Shown here in pieces: positions 33,673-40,674 of a DNA stretch of 40,674 nucleotides (positions are counted from its first letter, which is position 1; every line of letters starts with the position of its first letter). Position numbers and translations under genes: made by a program. The stretch covers positions 1 through 40,674 of the forward strand of contig CANHIS010000023.1 of the NCBI GenBank assembly GCA_947460255.1, read 5' to 3'. The DNA comes from Bacteroidota bacterium. Its GTDB lineage: Bacteria; Bacteroidota; Bacteroidia; M30B66. The notes beneath the pieces are model-generated. The model did not search any database, was not told the DNA's origin, and was given only the letters and a program-made list of their open reading frames with translations.

Positions 33673-34245
33673 CTACATAGCTGTTATGGCGTCGTTTAAG
33701 GATGCAGAAATCTCCTCAATTTTACCAACTCCTTTGATGGCTGTATACTTTCCTTGATGGTTATAGAACTCGGCCAGAGGAGCTGTTTTTGCGTTATATT
33801 CTTTGATTCGATTTTTGATTATGTCTTCATTTTGGTCATCGCTACGACCGGAATCTTTACCCCGATTTAGTAGTCTTGAAACAAGTTCTTCTTCTTCTAC
33901 TACCAATGCCAACATACCAGAAATAGAAGTGCCTGATTCATTCAGCAAATAGTCTAAAGCTTCAGCTTGCGCTACAGTTCTTGGAAATCCATCAAAAATA
34001 AAACCACCTGCATTAGGATTCTGTTGCAATTTTGAACGAATCATGCCAATAACAACAGCATCAGGTACAAGGATACCTTGATCCATAAGTTTCTTAGCCT
34101 CTAGACCAAGTTCTGTTCCAGCTGCAATTTCACCTCGCAATAAGTCGCCAGTTGACAAATGAATCAGATTGTACTTTTCAACAAGCATTGCAGATTGTGT
34201 TCCTTTTCCTGCTCCCGGAGGTCCGAACAGTACTAGATTAAGCAT
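33673..34245 (-). CDS. adk: Adenylate kinase
   Basis: Interconverts ATP plus AMP with two ADP. The 190-residue protein starts at ATG 34245 with M-L-N-L-V-L-F-G-P-P-G-A-G-K-G-T-Q, the P-loop at 8-16. L-S-T-G-D-L-L-R (AMP site) and F-D-G-F-P-R-T follow. The lid is short and has no zinc cysteines (R-G-K-D-S-G-R-S-D-D), as in the short-form enzymes. Starting upstream at TTG 34293 would add residues not seen in the family. It lies 4 bp after hpt. Confidence 0.96.
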   Translation of the reverse strand: MLNLVLFGPPGAGKGTQSAMLVEKYNLIHLSTGDLLRGEIAAGTELGLEAKKLMDQGILVPDAVVIGMIRSKLQQNPNAGGFIFDGFPRTVAQAEALDYLLNESGTSISGMLALVVEEEELVSRLLNRGKDSGRSDDQNEDIIKNRIKEYNAKTAPLAEFYNHQGKYTAIKGVGKIEEISASLNDAITAM

Positions 34246-34249
34246 AGTT

Positions 34250-34792
34250 TCAGTTGTTTTTAAGTTGATAAATGTGTGGCAAATTCCTTCCAAGACCGTC
34301 GAGATCTAATCCGTACCCAACTACAAATCTATCAGGAATTACAAATCCTTTATAGGTTACATCCACCTCGGTTTCATGACGATCTGGTTTCACCAAAAGT
34401 GAGCAAATTGAAAGGCTAGCCGGATTTTTAGTCATTATTTGATTAACCAACATGGTAATGGTGTGTCCAGTATCCACAATATCTTCCACTAGAATTACAT
34501 GTCTGCCTTCTGGATTTTCCGTAAGTCCAATAAGTTCCTTCATTTGTTTGGTACTTTCTGTTCCGTTATATGAAGATACTCTGATAAAACTTAACTCACA
34601 GGAAAATTCTAGCTTTTTCAATAAATCGGATGTGAACATAAATGAACCATTCAATACACTGATTATTAATGGAGTTTCTCCATGGTATCTGCTGTTCATT
34701 TCTTTTGCCAATTCTTGAACTCTCTCTAGAATTGCCTCTTCCTGTATGTAAATACTAAAGATTTTATCGTGAATGCTGATTTCCTTTTCCAT
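34250..34792 (-). CDS. hpt: Hypoxanthine phosphoribosyltransferase
   Basis: Purine salvage enzyme that converts hypoxanthine (and often guanine) with PRPP to the nucleotide. The 180-residue protein has the PRPP motif V-I-L-V-E-D-I-V-D-T-G-H-T at 99-111, the flexible-loop R-V-S-S-Y-N-G-T at 71-78, and V-L-N-G-S near 47-50. ATG 34792 gives the usual family length; the longer frame to 34894 overlaps purK and is not expected. First gene of hpt-adk, divergent from purK with a 51-bp gap. A near-match box (TATTTTTA on the minus strand, 34802-34809) may be its promoter. Confidence 0.95.
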   Translation of the reverse strand: MEKEISIHDKIFSIYIQEEAILERVQELAKEMNSRYHGETPLIISVLNGSFMFTSDLLKKLEFSCELSFIRVSSYNGTESTKQMKELIGLTENPEGRHVILVEDIVDTGHTITMLVNQIMTKNPASLSICSLLVKPDRHETEVDVTYKGFVIPDRFVVGYGLDLDGLGRNLPHIYQLKNN

Positions 34793-34831
34793 CTTGGGCG
34801 GTAAAAATAGGAATTTCTGCAGGGAGGATGG

Positions 34832-34839
34832 TATATTTG
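34832..34839 (+). promoter_or_regulatory. Candidate -7 promoter box at the purK start
   Basis: TATATTTG is an exact TAnnTTTG but ends 4 bp before the purK ATG. Transcription would begin at or next to the start codon, implying a leaderless or nearly leaderless mRNA, or else the box is fortuitous. Confidence 0.35.
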
Positions 34840-34843
34840 GCAA

Positions 34844-35986
34844 ATGAATCAATCGAATCCTATTCCAATAATTGGAATTCTTGGTGGAGGTCAACTCGGG
34901 CGCATGTTTATACAGAATGCAATTCGTTATGACGCCACTGTTTTTATTCTAGATCCTGAAGCGAATGCTCCCTGTGCACAACTGGCCAGTCGATTTGTGC
35001 AAGGTGATTTCAATGATTTTCAAACTGTGTTGGATTTTGGTAGATCGGTTGGTATTCTCACAGTAGAAATTGAACACGTCAATGCAAGCGCTGTTTTACA
35101 ATTAGAAAGTGAAGGTATTCGGGTTTATCCTCAGTCGCATGTTTTGTCGCTTATTCAGCATAAAGGGAAGCAAAAAGATTTTTATGCAATGCATAATATT
35201 CCAACTTCACCGTATGTATTTGTAGAGAATCGAGCAGAAATCTCTGATTTAGATGAATCGTGGTTTCCTTGTTTTCAAAAGCTATTTACTTCTGGTTATG
35301 ATGGCAAAGGTGTAAAGCGTTTAAACTCAAAGGCTGATATTGAAGAGGCATTTGATTCGCCATCTTTACTTGAAAAACTAGTCGACATTAAGATGGAAAT
35401 TGCAGTAATGGTTTCTGGACATGCAGATAAATCATTTAAAGCATTTCCGGCTGTTGACATGGTGTTTCATCCGGAAGCTAACCTTGTTGAATTTTTATCT
35501 GCTCCTTCAGAATTACCGGTTCATGTAACATCTCAGGCTGAAGAAATGGCAATTGACATCGCCCAAAAGCTTGGGATTCAAGGATTGCTTGCCATTGAGT
35601 TTTTTCTTGATATAAACAATCAGTTAATTGTAAACGAAATGGCACCACGTCCGCATAATTCCGGACATCATACCATCGAAGGAAATGTGGTTAGTCAGTT
35701 CGATCAACATTTCCGAAGTATTGTAGGATGGGCTCCAGGCGAAACATCTACTGTTAAGCCTGCTGTGATGTTGAATGTGCTTGGTGAACCTGGTTATTCT
35801 GGGGATGTAAAGTATGTTGGATTGGAAGAAATTTCAGCAATGCCTGGAGTGAGTGTCCATTTATACGGCAAGAAAACTACCAAACCATATCGAAAGATGG
35901 GCCATATCACTGTCACCGCAGAATCAACAGCAGAAGCTATGAAAATCGCCCATAAAGTGAGAGATGTCATCAAAGTAATTGCCTAG
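34844..35986 (+). CDS. purK: N5-carboxyaminoimidazole ribonucleotide synthase
   Basis: ATP-grasp enzyme that carboxylates aminoimidazole ribonucleotide with bicarbonate in purine synthesis. The 380-residue protein shows I-L-G-G-G-Q-L-G-R-M at 12-21, T-S-G-Y-D-G-K-G-V in the ATP-grasp loop, and N-E-M-A-P-R-P-H-N-S-G-H-H-T-I-E with the metal and substrate residues. purE follows after 5 bp, and PurE completes the two-step route. No second methionine precedes the G-G-G-Q-L-G motif, so ATG 34844 is the only reasonable start. Confidence 0.97.
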   Translation: MNQSNPIPIIGILGGGQLGRMFIQNAIRYDATVFILDPEANAPCAQLASRFVQGDFNDFQTVLDFGRSVGILTVEIEHVNASAVLQLESEGIRVYPQSHVLSLIQHKGKQKDFYAMHNIPTSPYVFVENRAEISDLDESWFPCFQKLFTSGYDGKGVKRLNSKADIEEAFDSPSLLEKLVDIKMEIAVMVSGHADKSFKAFPAVDMVFHPEANLVEFLSAPSELPVHVTSQAEEMAIDIAQKLGIQGLLAIEFFLDINNQLIVNEMAPRPHNSGHHTIEGNVVSQFDQHFRSIVGWAPGETSTVKPAVMLNVLGEPGYSGDVKYVGLEEISAMPGVSVHLYGKKTTKPYRKMGHITVTAESTAEAMKIAHKVRDVIKVIA

Positions 35987-35991
35987 TAACT

Positions 35992-36516
35992 ATGGAAAAA
36001 GCACGTATTGCCATCATCATGGGAAGCAGCAGTGATCTGTCTGTGATGAAGCCAGCCGCAGAAGTTTGCGAAAAATTTGGGATACCGTTCGAAGTCACCA
36101 TTGTGTCAGCACATCGAACGCCTGATAGGATGTTTGATTATGCAAAATCAGCCCGACATCGAGGCATCGAAGTGATTATTGCAGGTGCTGGAGGAGCAGC
36201 TCACCTTCCGGGGATGGTTGCCTCATTAACAACTTTGCCTGTGATAGGTGTGCCTGTGAAGTCGTCAAACTCTATTGATGGCTGGGATTCTGTTTTGTCG
36301 ATCCTTCAGATGCCGTCTGGTATACCAGTAGCAACAGTGGCACTCAATGGAGCTGCCAATGCTGGTTTGCTGGCTGTTAGAATTTTAGGAGCTTCCAACC
36401 TTTCAATCGCACAAGATTTGGAACGCTACCAACAAGAGTTGGCCGATAAAGTAATGGGAACTTTAGAAGAGCCAGAGCGCCTTGGATTGAGTTTTCAGAG
36501 GAAATTCACAATTTAA
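35992..36516 (+). CDS. purE: N5-carboxyaminoimidazole ribonucleotide mutase
   Basis: Class I PurE, which moves the carboxyl group from N5 to C4 of the imidazole ring after PurK. The 174-residue protein has M-G-S-S-S-D at 10-15, S-A-H-R-T-P at 39-44 with the catalytic histidine, and I-A-G-A-G-G-A-A-H-L-P-G-M-V-A. It ends with a slightly extended basic tail (R-K-F-T-I). The purK-purE pairing supports the class I assignment. Confidence 0.97.
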   Translation: MEKARIAIIMGSSSDLSVMKPAAEVCEKFGIPFEVTIVSAHRTPDRMFDYAKSARHRGIEVIIAGAGGAAHLPGMVASLTTLPVIGVPVKSSNSIDGWDSVLSILQMPSGIPVATVALNGAANAGLLAVRILGASNLSIAQDLERYQQELADKVMGTLEEPERLGLSFQRKFTI

Positions 36517-36525
36517 GTTAATATT

Positions 36526-36569
36526 TTTACAGCATTCAGTTTGCATCAGGTAATAACAAACGCTGTAAA
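36526..36569. promoter_or_regulatory. Long interrupted inverted repeat in the leader of the barrel-pair operon
   Basis: TTTACAGC (36526-36533) pairs with GCTGTAAA (36562-36569), and GTTTG (36539-36543) pairs with CAAAC (36557-36561). That gives 13 base pairs with a 5-nt bulge on one side and a 13-nt loop. It ends 11 bp before the ATG at 36581 and has no T-run, so a terminator of purE is unlikely. It may be a leader hairpin or an operator. Confidence 0.45.
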
Positions 36570-36580
36570 TTGAGGCGTTT

Positions 36581-37423
36581 ATGAGAAAGCTTTTATCTGT
36601 TGCTTTTTGTGCAATATTCATTGCAGTATTTCAACTCCCTACTATTGCAGGCAACGAGAATCAGCCAGTTGGAGCTCGTTCTGCTGGCTTGGCGAATGCA
36701 AGTTTAACATTAAGTGATGTGTGGAGTGTTCACCACAATCAAGCAGGTTTAGGATCGATTCGGAAAATCTCGGCAGGCGTTTATTACGAAAGTCGATTCT
36801 TGATGCCTGAACTTGGAATAAGTGCAGGAGCATTGGCCATACCGATTGGTAAAGGAACATTCGGTTTAAGTTTTCGTTCGTTCGGCTATCAAGCTTACAA
36901 GGAGAATAAGATTGGACTCGCATACGGAAGAGCATTTGGCGATTTCCTTAGTATCGGCATGCAACTTAATTTTCAGTCAGCCGTTTTCTCCGAATTTTAT
37001 GGCAGCTCATCCACATTTACTGCAGAAATTGGAGCCATCTACAAAGCAGGCAAAAAGGTAACCTTAGCAGCTCATCTATTCAATCCTAATCAATCTCGAA
37101 TTGCGGAGTTTGATGATGAAAGAATTCCATCGGTGATCAGGTTTGGTGCACGATATCTTTTCTCAAGCCAAGTTTTTGTGGTGGCAGAGGTTGAAAATGC
37201 ACTTTATCAAAAACCGGTTCTCCGCGGAGGTCTCGAGTATCGTCCCATTGACATTTTGTACGTTAGAGCAGGAATTTCAGGAAACCCAATGAATAGCAAT
37301 TTTGGCTTCGGACTGCAGATGAAGAAGTTTCAATTAGATTTTGCAGGGGCGTTTCATCAAGTCTTAGGTTTTACACCAAAGATTTCTCTCACTTTCAATC
37401 CAACTGCAGGGAATGAAAAGTAG
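36581..37423 (+). CDS. PorV/FadL-like outer-membrane beta-barrel protein
   Basis: A 280-residue protein with a signal peptide (M-R-K-L-L start, P-T-I-A-G end near 24) followed by G-A-R-S-A-G-L-A-N-A-S-L and H-H-N-Q-A-G-L-G. That opening pattern is shared by PorV/PorQ and FadL-type barrels. The rest is amphipathic beta strands with G-F-G-L-Q and a C-terminal S-L-T-F segment. It sits 64 bp after purE behind a leader hairpin and overlaps the next gene by 11 bp, so it is probably made together with the helix-hairpin-helix barrel. A true T9SS PorV is longer (about 390 residues), so this is a relative, not PorV itself. Its function is unknown. Confidence 0.75.
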   Translation: MRKLLSVAFCAIFIAVFQLPTIAGNENQPVGARSAGLANASLTLSDVWSVHHNQAGLGSIRKISAGVYYESRFLMPELGISAGALAIPIGKGTFGLSFRSFGYQAYKENKIGLAYGRAFGDFLSIGMQLNFQSAVFSEFYGSSSTFTAEIGAIYKAGKKVTLAAHLFNPNQSRIAEFDDERIPSVIRFGARYLFSSQVFVVAEVENALYQKPVLRGGLEYRPIDILYVRAGISGNPMNSNFGFGLQMKKFQLDFAGAFHQVLGFTPKISLTFNPTAGNEK

Positions 37424-39497
37424 GATTCTAATTTTCTTATTGGTTATTTGTTTGCATGGATTTGGTCAACAGTTGCCTGATCCTAGAACAGATGGTTTCA
37501 TCGAGCAGAAAATCGAAACGATTGCAGAAAATGCTTCTGAGGATATCGACTTTACAACAGTTTTTGAGGCGCTTAACTATTACAAGGGGAACCCTTTGGA
37601 ACTAAATACAGCGACTACCGAAGATTTGCAACAACTGTTTATTGTTTCAGATTTTCAGATTGCCTCATTAATTACTTATCGACAAAAGTACGGCAAGCTT
37701 CTGTCGATTTATGAACTTCAAGCGGTACCTGGATTTGATCTTCCAACCATTTACCAATTGCTGCCATTTGTTAAAGTCTCTAGAGACCTGAATCGATTGA
37801 ATATCTCCTTGCGTGACATTTTTAAATATGCCACACAAGAAGCAGTTTTTAGAACGGCACAAGTGATTCAAGAGCAAAAGGGGTTCAGCGAAGCCGATTC
37901 TGCAACTTTAGCCGATAATCCAAACGTGCGCTTTATGGGAAGTCCGCAAAGACTTTTTGCTCGTTATAGATTCAAATATGGAACTTTTGTGAGTGCTGGA
38001 TTTACAGCAGAAAAAGATGCCGGAGAAGAGTTTTTCAAAGGAAGTCAACGCCAAGGTTTCGACTTTTATTCAGCGCATTTCGCACTCAGAAATATTGGAA
38101 GATTGAAAGCCTTAACTATAGGCGATTTTCAAGCGCAATTTGGACAAGGCTTGGCACTTTGGACAGGTTTTGGTTTTGGGAAAACAGCTGATGCCATGAA
38201 TGTTAAGCGGTCAGGATTAGGATTAAAACCCTATACTTCGATCAATGAAAACTTATTTCTACGTGGAGTGGGAGCCACCTGGGCGCTTGGGGCGTTTGAA
38301 ATAACTGCCTTTGGATCGATGAAAAAAGTAAATACAAATGCTTCATCGATCGATTCTGTGAGTCAGGATATTCAAGCATTCTCGAATTTCAATCTAAGCG
38401 GTTTTCATCGCACGCCTAATGAATTGCTCGACAAAGGAAACATCAACGAACAAGTGGTTGGTGGCCATCTTGCTTGGAAAAAGAGAAATTTAAATCTGGG
38501 TATCACATTCGCCGATTTCAAATACAGTGCTGCGCTCACCCGTTCTGATGCACCATACAACGCCTTTGAGTTTAATGGGATAAACAACCAAAACATAGGC
38601 TTTGATTTTAATTGGGTGTACAGAAATCTCAACCTTTTTGGAGAGGTGGCTAGAAGTAAAAACGGAGGAGTTTCGGCAACAGCAGGTTTAATTGCAAGTC
38701 TAGATCCCAAATTATCTTTTTCTTTATTGCATCGTAGGTTTGGCAGAGATTATCAAGCTGTTTATACCGCTGCGATTGCTGAAGGATCCCGCGCCATAAA
38801 TGAGTATGGAACCTACATGGGAGTGAATATTCGTCCATCCAAAAGCGTAAGTATTTCAGGGTATTATGATTATTGGACATACCCATGGCTGCGTTTTTTG
38901 GTTGATGCGCCCTCTAATGGCTATGACGCGCTTGCACAAATCAATTATACGCCTTCACGTTCAATGGATATGTATTTCCGGTACCGTGAACGCATTCGAG
39001 CCAGGAATACCACTTCTGACTTTGACGAATTGATAGACTTTCCGCTGGAACAGCTGCAGCAAAACTTTCGATATGATATCATCTACAAGATTTCTCCGTC
39101 ATTTAAGCTTAGAAATCGAGTTGAATATGTGCGTTTTAATACCATCGAAAACAATGTAGAACAAGGCTATGCCGTGATGCAGGACATCATCTACAAGCCA
39201 ATGATGAAGCCTATTTCATTTTCATTTCGTTACGCGCTATTTCGCACAGATGGCTTTAATCCGAGAATTTATGCCTACGAAAACGATATGTTGTATTCGT
39301 TCTCCATTCCAGCATATTTCAACAAGGGTTCTAGAACCTATCTAAATGTTGAATACAGTCTCAATAGAAGTATTGATCTCTGGTTTAGATACGCACAGTT
39401 CTTCTACACTGATTTGGATCAAACTGGATCAGGGCTCACTGAAGTTCAAGGGCCATTAAGATCGGATTTCAGAATCCAACTCCGCGTTAAATTTTAA
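37413..39497 (+). CDS. Outer-membrane beta-barrel with N-terminal helix-hairpin-helix domain
   Basis: A 694-residue protein with a short signal peptide (ending G-F-G-Q near 19). A periplasmic region follows with a ComEA-like double helix-hairpin-helix at about 60-120: N-P-L-E-L-N-T-A-T-T-E-D-L-Q-Q-L, then I-Y-E-L-Q-A-V-P-G-F-D-L. From about 165 to the end it is rich in alternating aromatic strands and finishes in R-I-Q-L-R-V-K-F, as outer-membrane barrels do. Similar HhH-plus-barrel proteins occur across Bacteroidota without an assigned role. DNA binding during uptake is one idea; a protein-interaction role for the HhH is another. It starts inside the preceding barrel gene. Confidence 0.82.
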   Translation: MKSRILIFLLVICLHGFGQQLPDPRTDGFIEQKIETIAENASEDIDFTTVFEALNYYKGNPLELNTATTEDLQQLFIVSDFQIASLITYRQKYGKLLSIYELQAVPGFDLPTIYQLLPFVKVSRDLNRLNISLRDIFKYATQEAVFRTAQVIQEQKGFSEADSATLADNPNVRFMGSPQRLFARYRFKYGTFVSAGFTAEKDAGEEFFKGSQRQGFDFYSAHFALRNIGRLKALTIGDFQAQFGQGLALWTGFGFGKTADAMNVKRSGLGLKPYTSINENLFLRGVGATWALGAFEITAFGSMKKVNTNASSIDSVSQDIQAFSNFNLSGFHRTPNELLDKGNINEQVVGGHLAWKKRNLNLGITFADFKYSAALTRSDAPYNAFEFNGINNQNIGFDFNWVYRNLNLFGEVARSKNGGVSATAGLIASLDPKLSFSLLHRRFGRDYQAVYTAAIAEGSRAINEYGTYMGVNIRPSKSVSISGYYDYWTYPWLRFLVDAPSNGYDALAQINYTPSRSMDMYFRYRERIRARNTTSDFDELIDFPLEQLQQNFRYDIIYKISPSFKLRNRVEYVRFNTIENNVEQGYAVMQDIIYKPMMKPISFSFRYALFRTDGFNPRIYAYENDMLYSFSIPAYFNKGSRTYLNVEYSLNRSIDLWFRYAQFFYTDLDQTGSGLTEVQGPLRSDFRIQLRVKF

Positions 39498-40674
39498 CTA
39501 TTTAAGCTGATTGAGTTCGTCCTGCACGAAAGCAGCAAGTTCACGAATATACTCGCTCGAAAAATCAAATTTTATCCCGGCCATTTCATACAATTCGGGC
39601 AAAGTATGGGTGTAACCGGCTGTTAACGCTGTAGTATATTGCTCGAGCGTTTTCTGAGGATTCGTTTTGTAATTTTTCCAGATTCCAATAGAGGCAAGTT
39701 GCGCAATTCCGTATTCGATGTAATAAAATGGCACTTCAAAGATGTGAAGTTGACGGTGCCATCCAAAAGGTTCATAAGCTGAGGTTTCGCTGCGGTCGAT
39801 AACATTTCCCGCATATTTTCTAAAAACACGAATCCATTCAACTTGTCGGTCTTGCTCTGAATGCTTTGGATTTAGATAGAGCCAATGTTGAAACGCATCA
39901 ACTGTGGCTATCCATGGCAGAATGGAAAGGATTTTCTCAAGTTGATATTTTCGAGCCCGCTTTAGTGTTTCCGCATCTTGAAAAAATACGTCCCAATGTT
40001 CCATCGAGATTAATTCCATAGCCATAGAGGCCACTTCAGCAATTTCTGAAGGCGTGCTTTTGAATGCTGTAAGATCAAGGTCTTTGCTAAGCCAAGAGTG
40101 CACCGCATGGCCACCTTCGTGCATCATGGTAACCATATCACGCATGGTTCCAGCAGAATTCATGAAAATGAAGGGCAGCGAAGATCGGTGCAGCGGATAA
40201 TTATAACCACCTGGCGCTTTGCCAATTCTAGAATCTAAATCTAGATGACCCTTTTCTTGCATCAACCGAATTACTTGGCCAAAATCAGGACGAATTCTGC
40301 TAAATACTTCGATTGTTTTTTCGATCAGATCATCTGAGTTTTTGTAGGGTTCTAAAGGAGCTTGAAGCTCTGGGTCAACCTCTAAATCCCAAGGCATTAA
40401 TTTCTCGTAGTCGAGTAATCTTTTTCTTTCAGATTCGAAAGAAGAGATAATTGGCACAATGTGTTCAGCCACGCTATTATGAAAATCGAAGCAATGTTGC
40501 GCTGTGTAATCGAAGCGCCCGAGGGCATCGAACATGTAATCGCGGAAGTTTTCGTAATCAGCTCCAACAGCAACTTGGTGTCGAAGATTTAGTAGTTTGT
40601 TGAACAGGGAATTTAGCTCGGTTGCAGAGGATAAGCGACGTTCGTTGATTTTGGTGTAAACCTCTTTTCTAAGC
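39498..40674 (-). CDS. M3 family oligoendopeptidase (PepF type), N-terminus beyond the window
   Basis: The frame is open from the right edge (40674) down to TAG 39498, so at least 391 residues of the C-terminal part are present and the true start lies outside. The zinc motif is M-M-H-E-G-G-H-A-V-H, with the third ligand region E-I-A-E-V-A-S-M-A-M-E downstream. The preceding stretch F-R-D-Y-M-F-D-A-L-G-R-F-D-Y-T also fits M3 enzymes; its methionine at 40535 is internal and not a start. It degrades oligopeptides, usually in the cytoplasm. Its stop codon abuts the stop of the convergent barrel gene. Confidence 0.93.
   Translation of the reverse strand, partial: LRKEVYTKINERRLSSATELNSLFNKLLNLRHQVAVGADYENFRDYMFDALGRFDYTAQHCFDFHNSVAEHIVPIISSFESERKRLLDYEKLMPWDLEVDPELQAPLEPYKNSDDLIEKTIEVFSRIRPDFGQVIRLMQEKGHLDLDSRIGKAPGGYNYPLHRSSLPFIFMNSAGTMRDMVTMMHEGGHAVHSWLSKDLDLTAFKSTPSEIAEVASMAMELISMEHWDVFFQDAETLKRARKYQLEKILSILPWIATVDAFQHWLYLNPKHSEQDRQVEWIRVFRKYAGNVIDRSETSAYEPFGWHRQLHIFEVPFYYIEYGIAQLASIGIWKNYKTNPQKTLEQYTTALTAGYTHTLPELYEMAGIKFDFSSEYIRELAAFVQDELNQLK

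Noticed and set aside
34793-34894. Longer hpt frame running into purK
   Set aside because: It would add 34 residues not typical of the family and overlap the divergent purK start; ATG 34792 gives the normal protein.
36526-36569. The leader hairpin as a purE terminator
   Set aside because: No T-run follows the 3' arm and it lies 11 bp before a start codon.
36581-37423. The barrel as T9SS PorV itself
   Set aside because: It is about 280 residues, shorter than true PorV, and is linked to a helix-hairpin-helix barrel rather than to porU; kept only as PorV/FadL-like.
40533-40535. ATG at 40535 as the start of the M3 peptidase
   Set aside because: The frame stays open to the window edge and the upstream residues match the family, so this methionine is internal.

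Overview
The window looks like a chromosomal stretch of a Bacteroidota bacterium, most likely Flavobacteriales. Four things point there: a PorT-type component of the type IX secretion system (T9SS), a giant secreted protein ending in a T9SS sorting domain, a YidC with the short Bacteroidota N-terminus, and promoter boxes of the Bacteroidota form TAnnTTTG in front of most transcription units. The genes are mainly housekeeping and densely packed. I saw no phage, insertion sequence, CRISPR array, tRNA or rRNA.

Layout. 1-599: the end of dapF and a coupled unknown gene, meeting head-on a six-gene minus-strand operon (7268 down to 600): aspartate aminotransferase, heptose-7-phosphate kinase, menaquinone methyltransferase, PorT, a COG2509 flavoprotein and an aldehyde dehydrogenase. 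A 107-bp divergent promoter region separates it from a plus-strand operon (7376-11031): an epimerase-like protein with an unusual C-terminal tail, DAHP synthase, a KdsC-like phosphatase with an N-terminal extension, and hemE. A polyprenol-phosphate glycosyltransferase and pyrG follow, closed by a bidirectional terminator shared with pckA. Next come a minus-strand operon (RidA, DUF423, M32 carboxypeptidase, lipoprotein), a CPA2 antiporter and yidC.

22.4-33.5 kb holds the accessory-looking part. A small secreted protein with two TGNPE motifs precedes a 3478-residue T9SS cargo protein. That protein carries ten FnIII-like and nine CUB-like units in alternation, two GEVED domains, a P-domain, five GG-SG-G units, a PKD domain and a sorting tail. 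The last part has hpt-adk (minus), purK-purE (plus), an outer-membrane pair (a PorV/FadL-like barrel and a barrel with a periplasmic helix-hairpin-helix domain), and the 3'-terminal three-quarters or less of an M3 oligopeptidase running off the right edge.

The clearest leads are the epimerase-like/DAHP synthase/phosphatase operon, the repeat protein with its neighbour, the helix-hairpin-helix barrel pair, and four unexplained dyads or hairpins at promoters and leaders (around 15387, 22452, 23034 and 36547). Functions come from motif recognition by eye; no database search was run.
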